A stretch of DNA of 64,000 bases from Golubevia sp. BC0850 (lineage: Eukaryota > Basidiomycota > Exobasidiomycetes > Golubeviales > Golubeviaceae). The stretch covers positions 372,001-436,000 of the forward strand of contig JAAVVG010000021.1 in assembly GCA_012976225.1 (NCBI GenBank), in the 5' to 3' direction. The notes beneath the pieces were generated by a model. That model saw nothing but the letters and a program-made list of their open reading frames with translations, did not search any database and was not told the DNA's origin. The first letter of the stretch is position 1; the number at the start of each line of letters is the position of its first letter. The translations under genes were made by a program, and so were the position numbers. Shown here in pieces: positions 1 to 10,511 of the stretch.

Positions 1-504
1 AAGGAAATGCTCGTAACGTAGCTCAACGAACTTTGCGAGACCTATGTCACGCCTACGCCTCTGCTCATCTGTGTGTACAGGCATAGAATTGATGAGAACC
101 ATAGATTTGATGAACTTGGCTGCTGTTGAGTCTCTCTTGAGAAGATCATAGAGACAGTGAACGTGGAGAGGAGAGAAGGTTGACCGTTTTCAAGAGCGCC
201 GGTATGTAAAGAGCATATGATTTCTTGCATAGCAGAGCTAGAGTATTGAGAGTAGAGTCTCTTGGAAACCTAGAAAAATACGAAAATGAATTGATCTAGT
301 CAGTATACTCTAAGCTTGAAGGTCGGAATTGAAAGAGAAGTCTTCTCTCAGTCTCACCGTCTTCTCTTTTGCCTGGCAATCCTCTCCCCGTATGGCTCTT
401 TGACTAAGGCCATCCCTTCCAACCGGTTCGGATCATTGGCGTCTGAATAACCGAATTCAAACTCTTTAAGACTATTTTCTAGGTTTACAGCTCTCAAGGT
501 TCTC
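1..504. other. left edge, no firm gene
   Basis: Only short open stretches occur here. A plus-strand frame from position 3 runs about 27 codons before a stop, and another from an ATG at 44 runs 41 codons with residues such as LMRTIDLMNLAAVESLL. Either could be an exon of the gene that ends at 849, but I could not join them with convincing splice sites, so nothing is called. Confidence 0.3.
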
Positions 505-849
505 ATGTTCGATGCTCTACCCGCCGTCACACTTTCTGGTCTGGTCAGGGCTTATCCTTATTTGTTGAAAGAGAACCATTTACCCGAACTTGAAGAGATC
601 CATCTGTTGAGAAGCTTCTATAAGAATTCGGAGACCAGCATTATGTCCGGGGAAGACACTTTAGCTCTCTATCTGGTGAGTTTTCCGAGAATCAAAACTT
701 TGAAGGTGGTGAGCTATCGGCTACCAAAGTACTGGAGAATGGAAGTCGGAAAGGAGTGGTTAACTCGACCTGCTTGGACCATGGCTAGAGAAGCATTGAT
801 TAGAGCCTGTAAGAAGACAGGGATCGCGTTGGAGCTGGTAGATAATTAG
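505..849 (+). CDS. C-terminal part of a possible LRR/F-box-type protein
   Basis: The frame is open from 451 to a stop at 849, and the residues before the first ATG (LKVL) look coding, so this is probably the last exon of a gene whose start lies to the left. The visible 114 residues contain leucine-rich-repeat-like pieces, for example LPELEEIHLL and FPRIKTLKVV, as seen near the ends of fungal F-box/LRR proteins. No F-box is visible, and the upstream splice junction is not resolved. The product name is an inference from composition and could be wrong. The gene converges on calcineurin A to its right. Confidence 0.35.
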   Translation: MFDALPAVTLSGLVRAYPYLLKENHLPELEEIHLLRSFYKNSETSIMSGEDTLALYLVSFPRIKTLKVVSYRLPKYWRMEVGKEWLTRPAWTMAREALIRACKKTGIALELVDN

Positions 850-1458
850 TCTCTAAAGCGGTAATCAGATCATTTTCATCCTTCACCTCGAAGCTTCGTC
901 TGAGTCTCCTTCTCTTTTCGACTTGACGGCGACGACGTCTCATCTCATTCTGTTCAAGATATTCTGAAAAATCCGGGGATCTGAAATGTCAAGCAACATG
1001 ACAACCAGGCACTTGGGACAAGCCACAAGATTCACAATTGAAGGCGAAAGAAACAGAAAAGAGATTTTACAAAGAAAAAAAGACAATAAAGGAAAGAACA
1101 GTCGGGTCCAGGATTGACCTCGGATTCCTCTCCGGCTTTTGGTTTGGTTGGTTGAATTGAGAGGTATATAGGAGAGAAGTGCGAGTAGGGTAGAGGGTGT
1201 GGAAGTTTCACTCTCTACAGCTCCAACCAACCGAAGGTTCCATTTGAAGCTTCCATTTTCATCTTTTCCATCAGCCCCATCCAGCCCGAAAATACTACAG
1301 TCCCAGCCCCTAGCGATTTTGACTGTCTTGAGAACCACGGCTTGCCTTTGGAGAAGACGGAGAAGAAATCTCATTCGCTAGTTTCTCCATGCTCTGAAGG
1401 GAAGGAAAGGGAGAGTGGAAGCGTCAGCGACAAGACCTACTTTGTCCAGTTCCTTAAC
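850..1458. other. intergenic, convergent 3' flanks
   Basis: This lies between the end of the left gene and the stop codon of calcineurin A on the other strand. Open frames on both strands are short and low in complexity. It probably holds the two 3' untranslated regions. Confidence 0.5.
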
Positions 1459-4400
1459 TCAACAGTTACTCACAGCACTATCACCACCTTCACCACCATC
1501 CAAAGCTTCCTTGATCATACTGATTGTGCTTTCCAAACTTCTTCTCCTGTTACTTGGCGAACTCATCGTCGTTCCTAGACTGCTATTTCTTGAGTGACCA
1601 CGTCTGTGGGAAGAGGCACTTGGACCAGGAGAAGAAGGAGAAGAAGCAGAGATCGGAGTTCCACCTGGTGAAGAAGGAGTTGAGGGAAGTTCTTCGTCTC
1701 CTGGTACTGGAGAAGCGCGAGCTCCATCTGCCGGAGAGGCAGGTCCAGCTTCATCTGCATCTATTAGATCAGGTGGGAGTCTCTCGTTCTCAATGTCCAC
1801 CTTTCTAGCATCGTCGAAGTTGGTGATAGCATCCTTGATACCTTGAGATCCATCTGCAAGAGTTCCGTATGGAAGCTTTCCAGTTCCGGAAGCTCCCTTG
1901 AGCTCAGAAACACGTTCGGCTTCCTCACTGAGATGGAAGGTAGATAAGAAAACATCTGTCAGAAACGGAATAGAGCCGACATTGGAGATGGCTCCTCTCC
2001 TACCTACACTCACCGAAGAAGAGCGAACACTCTACTCATTCTACCGACAGCAAGAATCTTGTTCTTGATGACAGCTCTTCTCTCAGCAGTCTCCTCCTCC
2101 TCTGTCTTGAGTTGGGAAGTCGAGGCTACTGTGTTGGTGAGAGCAGCCGCTTCAGCTTCAGCAGCAGCTGCAGCATCTTCCTCCTCTTCCTCCTCAAGTT
2201 CCTCCTTGGAACAGACATTTAGAATAGCGATCAACATGTCTGTAACTGTAAGAGATAGAAGAAAAGTGAGAAACAATAAGTGCACGCTCTCGCGATTGAT
2301 TAGTCCATCTCTCAGATTTCCACTCACTCTTCTCTCCAACGAAAGGCAAACTCCAGGTAAAGACGTCCATGAAATTTGGTAACCAGTAAGGATGAGGAGT
2401 ACAGTTGAACTGTCTGATGTTCATCACATTGTTCTCATACTTGAGCACCGCCGCCTTGTTGTTGTAGACGTCAAGGTAGTTAGGAGCTGAGAAGATAGTC
2501 ATCACTGAAGGGAAACCGGTAGTCTTGGTCTTGCGGTACATTCTATAACCAGCGTCTTGAGCTTCGTGAGCACGAATGATAGAAAGAAGATTGTTACGTT
2601 CCAAGAACTGACAAGCGGCTTGGTAGCTGCGAGGAGGACAGGGAGGAACGCCGCGTCAGCAGCTGAAAAAGAGAGACAGAGAGTAGGAGGTGATTCCAGC
2701 CGATAGAAGTACTAACGTGAAGAAGAAAGAACAACCTCTGACGTGGTTGTGAATAAAGCTCTCGTTTGTCTTCTCAGTTCCAAAGTCTTCGAGTGGATCA
2801 GCCCAGAGGAGATCACACATGAGTCCATGAGTGGGAGGTTCGCGAAAACGGTTGATCTGAAGAAGAAGAGGTGGAAGGGAGAGGGAGCAGAAGGAGAGAT
2901 GAGTCAAGAGGCCCATTGATGAGATTAGGTGGAGTGTCACACGAGTAGCTGTGTAGAGGAGGATTTCTCGTGCTCATCTGCCTAAGTGAATTCCTTCCTT
3001 TATGAATTGTCTGGAGGTGGTTTTCCCTCGAAGCATGACATAGCATAAATTCGGTCTTGAGTCTTTGTCCCAGCTCCTTCATCCTCTTGCTGCCACTCTC
3101 TCTTCCATCTTGTGACTTACAGATCTCAAGTCGTCCAAAGTCTGTAGCTCTGGACTAAGACCACCATGAATACATAAGAATTGCTTGTTCATGATAGCTC
3201 CTAGAGGAAGAGAGCAGAAAGATTCCATACACTCATCGTAAATGTGCTCAGAGTACTTATGCTTGCCTGGGAGCAGGGAGAGAGGGGAGTAGGATCTTAG
3301 CCACTGGGCTTCAGGAATTGTTCAAAGTGTCATCGCTTGAGGCAGAGCTAGCAATCTGCCATATTCGAAGTCGGAGGAGGAAAGAATAATACCTTCCTCT
3401 TCCGCCTATCTCCATTGAGCTTTTGGCTGCCTTATCCCCCAAAACATATCAAACCGAGCTCTATCACTCTCCAATGAGCCCTAGCTCCAGGCTAACGACC
3501 GGAATGCCTAGTAGATGAAGACGCTTCACCTGTAACTCACATTCTAACTTGAAGGTAAAGTAATCGGTCAAATGTCTACACTCGTGATTACCTCTCAACA
3601 AGAAGAGGGTATCAGGATACCAAATCTTCAAAGCCCAAAGATAGAGTACGCACTGGTGGAGAGGGGGCAGAGAGGTGTGAGAAAGAGTTTCAGGGATTGA
3701 GGAGGAGATAAGAGGGAGGGGATAGGTCTTGCGCTCAACTTCAGCATTTCTTCCTCCCCAACTTCCATGCCGAGCTATGTTCAGATGATACAGCAGGAAT
3801 GTAGAGTCTGTACTTACCTCGATAGAAAAATATCCTCGGTCAACGTAATCCCCCAAGAAGAGATATCTAGTTTCAGCTGGGTTTCCTCCAACCTCGAACA
3901 ACTTCATGAGATCGAACTAGCAGAGAGGGATAAGTGAGAGGTTTGATATCAGCCCATCAGATTCAGCGAGAAGAAGAAGGCTATCAGAGAAAGGAGGAAG
4001 CGGGGATCCAGAAGGAGGTGGACGAGAGCTTGCTGTTACTCACGTATTGACCATGGATATCTCCACAAACTGCAGGAAGATCGGAACGAAGAGGATTAGA
4101 GATTGAAAGAACAAGTGTCTCTAGTTCTGTGTACTCACCGGTGATAGGAGCGTCAACCTCTAGAAGGTTAGGTTCATTCTTCAATACCTCAGTAGCTCTA
4201 TGCAAGATGAAGAGAGCTTGATCGTCTGTTAATCTGCCTTCTCTATAGAAATGATTCTTTAAGAAAGCGATATCAGGTTTATTTGGATCTGTTTTTGAAT
4301 AGAACTGTTCATCAGTTGGTTTTAAGAAAGCGGGAGCTTGAACGTCCTTGATGACTCTCTCTTGAGTTGAAACTTGAGTTCCATCATCTGTAGTATGAAG

Positions 4401-4511
4401 AGTGAAATCAATCTCTGGAATTTGTTGCTTGTTCTTGATTTGACCTAAAGCATTCTCTAACTTCTTTGCTTTTGGTGGACCTCCAGCTCCTGAAGGTGGT
4501 TGAGAATCCAT
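1459..4511 (-). CDS. CNA1: calcineurin A, catalytic subunit (PP2B phosphatase)
   Basis: Ca2+/calmodulin-activated Ser/Thr phosphatase of the PPP family; it acts with calcineurin B in stress and ion signalling. I read nine exons: 4511-4139, 4069-4044, 3916-3818, 3652-3541, 3266-3121, 2856-2717, 2626-2328, 2245-2014 and 1927-1459. All phases close, giving 631 residues. Metal-binding motifs are present: GDIHGQY (about 127-133), GDYVDRG (155-161) and GNHE (187-190), followed by [19 protein letters not shown]. Then come the calcineurin-B-binding helix (about 399-412), a calmodulin site ending [12 protein letters not shown] (about 454-476) and an autoinhibitory segment ITNFDDARK...ERLPP (about 510-528). 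An acidic and alanine-rich insert (about 415-434) separates the B-binding helix from the calmodulin site. The tail is Ser/Pro-rich. Exon 2 is only 26 bases. Identification is very secure. Confidence 0.97.
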
Positions 4512-4857
4512 TGGGGAAGGGGAGTAGGAAGGGAAGGGAGAGTAGTTGGTTCGTTTAAGTCGTTCTTGATGGTCTTGGTCTTGAATCGATAATCGTAAAG
4601 AGTAGAATAAGATTTGCTATTTACTAATCAGTTAATTGAAGGTCGTTAATGAATACTGTGCTAGAAGACTATACAGTATTGATTGGACGCAGAGTAAGAG
4701 TACAAGCAAGCAAAAGCAGAACTCCATCTTTATGTTCCTTCAAGCTTCAGCTTCAAACTCTTTCAGCGGTTCTCAACGAAGACTCCCTTAAACGAGCATT
4801 TAAATTGCAGGAAAGTCAAACAAGAACTGCTTCAACTGGTTAATAGCGCTCGGAAGC
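4512..4857. promoter_or_regulatory. shared divergent promoter, CNA1 / JTB-like
   Basis: This 346-base gap separates two start codons pointing away from each other, so it must hold both promoters and 5' leaders. No clear TATA box was found. A 64-codon plus-strand open frame inside it has no coding character. Confidence 0.5.
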
Positions 4858-5867
4858 ATGATCTCTCGACCCAACCTAGTCTCCTTCTATCTCCTCAGTT
4901 TGGCCTCTACAGTCTCCTCTTCTTCTCCCTCATCCTCTGCCAACTTCAAAAGAGATGGATGGAAACCTCCTCACGAACTCGATCCAACGATACCCTTTAT
5001 TCTGGGAGGTGCAGTGCCAGCAGGTCAAGGAGTCCCTCTGAGGAACGACAAAGGTCCTTTTAATTATTGGGATGATCCTGCCAATTCCAAGCCTTCAACC
5101 CCTTCAATTTCAATACCCGAAGAAACTACAATGGCCAATACTACCAAGCTCAATGGACTGGACATCGATAGATTGCTGTTGCCAGAGCATGCTCCTCCTT
5201 TGCACGTAGCACCTCTACCGAAAGAAGCTTCCACTTGGACATGGGCTTGCAATCCGATAAGCGAATGCGAACCATGCCCAGAAAACTCGGTTATTATTCG
5301 ATGACATTACAAGCTCCAGGAGGAGTCTGTTTGAGCATGGCTTTCTTACTGACTCGTCTCCCTTTTTCCTCTTCGTCTTCTGTCTTCTCGCTCGCCTCTC
5401 TTGTACCTCCATTGCCTTCTTGCTAGATTCACTACCCATACTGCAGACCTTTTGGAAATCGAAAGGCTGTTCATTGTATCGGGTCTCCACCGAAAGGTTC
5501 TTCTTTGGAATCCATCTTCTTGGTCTCTCATACTTCTAAAGACGGAGTCATTTCCTCTCTGGGCTGGGAGGCTTGCGGAAAGGTCGTAAGGAAGGAAGCT
5601 TGGGACTATGGAGAACTAGTAGTGAGTGTTCTACTGACAATTTCGATCTCCATTGACGCTGAGCCGAGCGATGGAAAAATGTACAACTCGATTCATGATG
5701 AACTGAACAAGTTGTCTTCTCGCCCCTTCTCGCTTTCTGCCTCTCCACTGTCCGCATAGGTCTCTACTCTTTTGATCTCTCTCGCTTCCATACTCGCCTT
5801 CTCCTACAGGCAGAGGACTCTGAGCTCGAGGCAATACGAAGCTTTGTCTCGAAGGATAGACGGATAG
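4858..5867 (+). CDS. JTB-like single-pass membrane protein
   Basis: Assembled from three exons (4858-5289, 5427-5621, 5760-5867) with closing phases, 244 residues. The N-terminus is a signal peptide (SFYLLSLASTVSSSS). The Cys-rich core reads CNPISECEPCPE across the first junction to YCRPFGNRKAVHC, matching the spacing seen in JTB (jumping translocation breakpoint) proteins. Next comes a membrane helix (VSTLLISLASILAFSYR) and a short basic tail RQRTLSSRQYEALSRR, very like the RQRQLDRKALEKV end of animal JTB. In animals JTB is linked to mitochondria and cell division; its role in fungi is not known to me. The first intron would use GTTATT as donor, which is unusual, and is the weakest point of the model. 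The signal peptide and long linker (about 30-135) precede the domain. Confidence 0.75.
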
Positions 5868-6624
5868 AAAAAAAGGGTTATTCTCAGCAGTCTTTCTTCT
5901 CCGTTTCTTCTGTATAATTAAACAGTCAATTAGATATTGTCGCAAGTCTCACAATCTTAAGGTCCTGCTGAAAGGTCGTGCAATCGTGTGAACGCCCGAA
6001 CTCAAAGCAGGTGGCGAGTTTCGGGTAAAGACTTCGACCCTTAAATCTTGATACTGGAGCAGAGGATCCCTTTCAATTTCTGTAATAGCTATCTTCTATT
6101 AGTCGCAGAGGTCCAACGAAGAAGCCTGAATTTGGAGAGAGGAAAAAGTCTGTTAGGCAGGCGGAGACGAGGCCCCTAAAAGTTCGCTGTGAACTGGAAT
6201 CTTGTTCTTGCTCTTCTCTTTCTTCCCTCCCCCCACCTCCTACCACCACTCCACAACAAAACACATCTTAGTGAGTATTTCAAGAGCGTCAGTGACAGCA
6301 CAAGGCTGAGTACCATCACTCTTCCTGATCTTCTGCTGAGAAAGGGTTGAAATGGGAAGAAGTTGGTGGAACGCACAAGTAGAACGAGAAGGAAAAAACT
6401 TTCACTGAGAGAGAAGGAACTCTGCTCTCTGGGTTGCTCTTGATTCGTTCTGGAATCATCAGCAACGTTATGTCTATTTCGACATTCAATAATGGAGTCC
6501 TGTTCAATCGTTCCAACAAGGCGCTGACGTCGTTTCTCCCTTCTGCTCTTCCTTCCTATCTCTCCCGTCCTTTCCCATCCCTTCCACTTCCTACTTGCCT
6601 CTCCCTTTTCTCCTCTCAGAAAAA
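5868..6624. promoter_or_regulatory. 3' end of JTB-like gene and carrier promoter
   Basis: No supported gene. The right part is pyrimidine-rich (CTTCC/CTCCC runs at about 6535-6620) directly before the carrier start, as often seen in promoters and leaders of highly expressed fungal genes. Minus-strand open frames here are chance. Confidence 0.5.
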
Positions 6625-8163
6625 ATGGGTACCGTTGCCGATCCTTCCAAGACCACCAAGACCATGTCTGGTTTCATGGCCGATTTCATGTGAGTTACAA
6701 ACCTCCAGTCTCACTGACAACGCACAGGCCTGCCAAAATTTCAAACTAACCCGAACCCTTCGTCCTTCCTTCTACTCAGGATGGGTGGTGTCTCCGCTGC
6801 CGTCTCGAAGACCGCTGCTGCTCCAATTGAGAGAGTCAAGCTTCTCATCCAGAACCAGGATGAAATGATGTACGTATTCTCAAATCCTGGAGCGAGGAGG
6901 GGAGGGGGGGAGGAAGAAGTGCGAAGATCTCAAAACTTCTTCTGCGAAGGAAACGTCTCGTAGCTCCCCCCTTGTTCTTAATGACTGACTTGATTTCATC
7001 ATCTCTATTAACCTCACTTCGTCTCTTCCAGCAAGCAAGGACGTCTCGCTTCCCCATACAAGGGTATCGGAGACTGTTTCTCTCGTACTTACCAACAAGA
7101 AGGTTTGGTCTCCCTATGGAGAGGTAACACTGCCAACGTCATCCGGTGAGTACACTGCAGCAGACAGACTGCAGCAAGCGCGCGGCGGGGAAACTCGGAT
7201 AGAAATGGCAGGGATGAGGAGAGGGTGATGAGTTGGAGTGGAGGACAGCATGGGAAGTTTTGCTACTTCTCCGGAAAGCTGAGATGAGGTTGGCGATCGA
7301 GAAAGATGGTCGAAAGCGATGTCCCCAACAGAATCCAGTGTCTCACTGACCTTGCATTCTCCCTTCCAACCCTTGCGGTCACCTCTCACAGTTACTTCCC
7401 AACCCAGGCTCTTAACTTCGCCTTCAAGGACTTCTTCAAGTCTCTCTTCAAGGTCCCAAAGACTGCCCCATACATGAAGCGTGAGTGATTGAACTCATTC
7501 GAAAGGTGATGGGAGAAGCGTTTGACTGACTTGTCCTACCACATTCTTCTTCTTCCTTCCTATCCGATAGAACTCGGAGCCAACTTGGCCTCTGGAGGAG
7601 CTGCCGGAGCCTCATCCCTTCTATTCGTCTACTCTCTCGATTACGCCCGTACCCGTCTCGCCAACGACGCCAAGTCATCCGCCAAGGGTGGAGGAGAACG
7701 TCAATTCAACGGATTGGTCGATGTCTACCGTAAGACTCTCGCCTCTGATGGTATTGCTGGTCTATACCGTGGTTTCGTTCCATCCGTCGTTGGTATCGTT
7801 GTCTACCGTGGTCTCTACTTCGGAATGTACGATTCTCTCAAGCCTGTCGTCCTTACTGGTGCTCTAGAAGGTAACTTCCTCGCCTCTTTCCTACTCGGTT
7901 GGGCCGTTACTACCGGAGCTGGTCTCGCCTCTTACCCTCTAGATACTGTCCGTCGTCGTATGATGATGACTTCCGGAGGAGCCGTGCACTACAAGAACAT
8001 GATGCACGCTGCCCAAGTCATCGTTGCCGCCGAAGGAGTCAAGTCCCTCTTCAAGGGAGCTGGAGCCAACATTCTCCGTGGTATCGCTGGTGCCGGAGTA
8101 CTATCCGGATACGACAAGCTTCAAGAACTCATGTTCGGAAAGGTCTACAAGGGAGGTGCTTAA
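6625..8163 (+). CDS. AAC: mitochondrial ADP/ATP carrier
   Basis: Exchanges cytosolic ADP for matrix ATP across the inner mitochondrial membrane; member of the SLC25 family. Five exons (6625-6689, 6780-6869, 7032-7145, 7392-7480, 7571-8163) with closing phases give 316 residues, the family's usual size. Three repeats are visible: the first starts [20 protein letters not shown] (PX[D/E]XX[K/R] signature PIERVK), the second includes [11 protein letters not shown], and the third has [12 protein letters not shown], whose RRRMMM is the hallmark of ADP/ATP carriers. Codon use is very biased (GTC, AAG, GGA, CTC) compared with its neighbours, as expected for a highly expressed gene. It sits in the same direction as the JTB-like gene. 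Identification is secure; which paralogue it is cannot be told. Confidence 0.97.
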
Positions 8164-8767
8164 TCATTTCACTCAACTTTCAATCTTCCAAACTAAAGTT
8201 CCGTTTCTCTCGTCAATATCCTTTTCACTCTCTTCTTCTTTATCAATTCTACGTATCTAATCTAGTTTCCATTCCAACACTTCATTTTGGTCGTAGCTTT
8301 TGTTTCCACTCTCCTCCTTTCATCCTTTCTTTTTGTAATACTTTCAAACAAAATCGAACCCCGTTCCTAGACTTCAGATCCTTTTTTTCGAATCGTGTTG
8401 GCTGTTTTGAAAGTCTCTTTAGTTAGAGGGTCGGTGAATTTTCAAGCAGACTTTCGAGAAGGGAACCAAAATAATATGAAGAGAGAGACAACTAACAGGG
8501 CAAGTGACGAGAGAAAGGGTGTGACTAAAATCGAGTATAAAAGCAGAAGGAACAGAGAATTGCGAAGAACACAAAGGTCTTGTGCAGAGAAAAGTTGTTG
8601 AAGAGTTGTTGAAAACTAGAGTCAAGACTAGAGAATGCAAAGACTTATAGGGAAGGGTAAAAAAGGGGTAACCAACTACGTTTGAAAGGGGGATCGAAAC
8701 TGAGAAACTATTTGAGAGAAAGTGTCCATTGCTTTTACTTCTTTACGAGATTTGATTTGATCTGTTG
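8164..8767. other. convergent 3' flanks
   Basis: Pyrimidine-rich after the carrier stop, then purine-rich toward the stop of the minus-strand gene, consistent with two 3' untranslated regions. No gene seen. Confidence 0.5.
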
Positions 8768-10511
8768 CTACTCCTCCATCAATTCGTCCTTTTCTTCCCC
8801 CTTCACCGATCCTTCCTCTACGACGTCCTTGTTGGTACTTGTTTCTGCGTCTTGATCCTGGTTTTGATCTCCTTCCGCTTCGGCGTCAGGTCCAGTGGTA
8901 GAGACTGAAGCAGATGGCTTTCTTGTTCTAGCTCTGGTGGTTCCTTTCGCAGCAGCAGCCTTTCCCTTCCCTTTGCCAGCACTGGAAGTTGAGCTGGAGG
9001 CTTTCCCGGAAGTAGTCCTACCTCCTCGCTTTCCAGGAGTGGTTGTCGAAGTTCCAGTGACGTTCGAGGCTTGGCTAGTAGCATTGCCTTCTGCAGAAGT
9101 TGAGGCTCCATCCGCTCCGACCCTGCTTCCGCTTCCGCTACCTTCAGCCTGTTGGTTTTCGGAGACTGGAACTCCAACTTCGGCTTCTAGAATCTTCATT
9201 CTCTCCTCCAGCCTCCTCGTCCTCTCCTCCCATACAGTTCTCTCTTCTCTCACTTTCCTCTCTACAGTCTCTTCCAAGACTTTGCTGCTTCTCTGAAGGG
9301 TTTGAAGTAGAGTGTTGCTTCTCCTGACTTGATCCTCGAGAGTTGCTTTCAAGGTTCTAGAATCCCCTAGAGAGTCGTAGAAAGAAGCGAAGAGGCTCAA
9401 GAATTGAGTTTTGGAAGAAGGCGGTGACCTGAGGTGTTCTGGAAGTCTTGCGGTTTGAGGAGGATTAGGCATTGAAGTCCTTGGAGGATAGGAAGCGGAA
9501 GGCGTGGCTTGAGGTGGACCTCCTCCGTGCTGCTGACGCATGAAAGAAGTTGTGTGGTAGGCAGGAGAAGGCAAGGTCGCAGTTTGAGGCACGAACCTTG
9601 CAGATCCTGAGGCTTGACGACTGGAAGAACCTTCCGGCAACAAGCTTCTTCCAGCTGTTGGAGGAGAGTTGGTAGCGTTGTGTGAAGATCCCACGCGATC
9701 ATCTATTCCACCTCTGGCTCCTCTTCCGCCTCCTTCTCGTCCATAAGGTCTAGCTGCTTCCTGAGTGCTGTTTGATCTGACTGGATTTTGAGAACCTGCG
9801 TGCTCTCTACTGATTGGAGTGCCTTGAGAAGCAGAGTAGGTGAACTGTCTGGAAGGTTCGTCGGGAGGAGCCGGATGGTTGGGACTGATTGCTCGATGAG
9901 GTTGAGGATGTTCTCGATCATCGAAAGAGCTCTTCGAAGGGGGAGCGCTCTTCGCTGCTGGAGGTCCGCCGTTCCATAGTCTTGCGCTGCTTGAAGGAAG
10001 TGGATCGAAGCTTGAGTTTGAAGTAGCACTTCCAGTGTCTATGTACATCTTGCTGACTTTGGCTTGAGCTGCGTCTCCGCGCCTGCGAGCTAGAGCTGAA
10101 GCAGAGCCATCGAAATCGGTCTCTGACGTTCTACGCGTGTCTGGTAGAGGAGGAGCTTGACCAATTCCTCCAGATCCTGATCTTGAGTTTCCGTTCCTAT
10201 CTTCGCGCTCGTAGAAGTATCGAGGATCGGCCTGGAATCAAAAGGTGGCATAGAGTCAGTGAAAAGTTCGCCGAACTGATTTCTCTTCGTTTCTCTGAAC
10301 TCACCTCCTGCTCCTGATCGTTGTATTGAACTCTCCTTCTCTTTCCATCCTCGCTTTCAGGTAGACCAGACGAAAGGTTCTCGAAGCTAGGAAGACTAGT
10401 TCCAGGAGCTTGACTAGGCGAATTTCCTCCCGCTCCACCACGAAGATTGGAATTCGGACCGAGCCTAGAAGGGGTGAGCTCTGAAGAACGCCCAGAAGGA
10501 GAATGACGCAT
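8768..10511 (-). CDS. disordered protein with central coiled coil
   Basis: Two exons (10511-10305 and 10231-8768) joined in phase give 556 residues. The first ATG in frame is at 10511, but the reading stays open upstream with Ser-rich residues, so an earlier exon is possible. The protein is mostly low complexity. A basic patch (GKRRRVQYND, about 55-65) may serve nuclear import. Around two thirds along lies a clear coiled coil beginning SLFASFYDSLGDSRTLKATL and continuing with many Arg/Glu heptads. The end is acidic after Ala/Lys/Ser-rich runs (GKGKGKAAAAKGTTRARTRK). I do not recognise the family. It could be a nuclear regulatory protein, but that rests on composition alone. Confidence 0.65.

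Noticed and set aside
940-1374. 144-codon minus-strand frame after calcineurin A
   Set aside because: No domain, lies in the 3' flank, and the upstream stop of calcineurin is clear.
2059-2382. Plus-strand Ser-rich open frame
   Set aside because: Mirror of the acidic/alanine run of calcineurin A on the other strand.
8895-9327. Plus-strand hydrophobic open frames
   Set aside because: Opposite-strand shadow of the coiled-coil gene; no splice or domain support.
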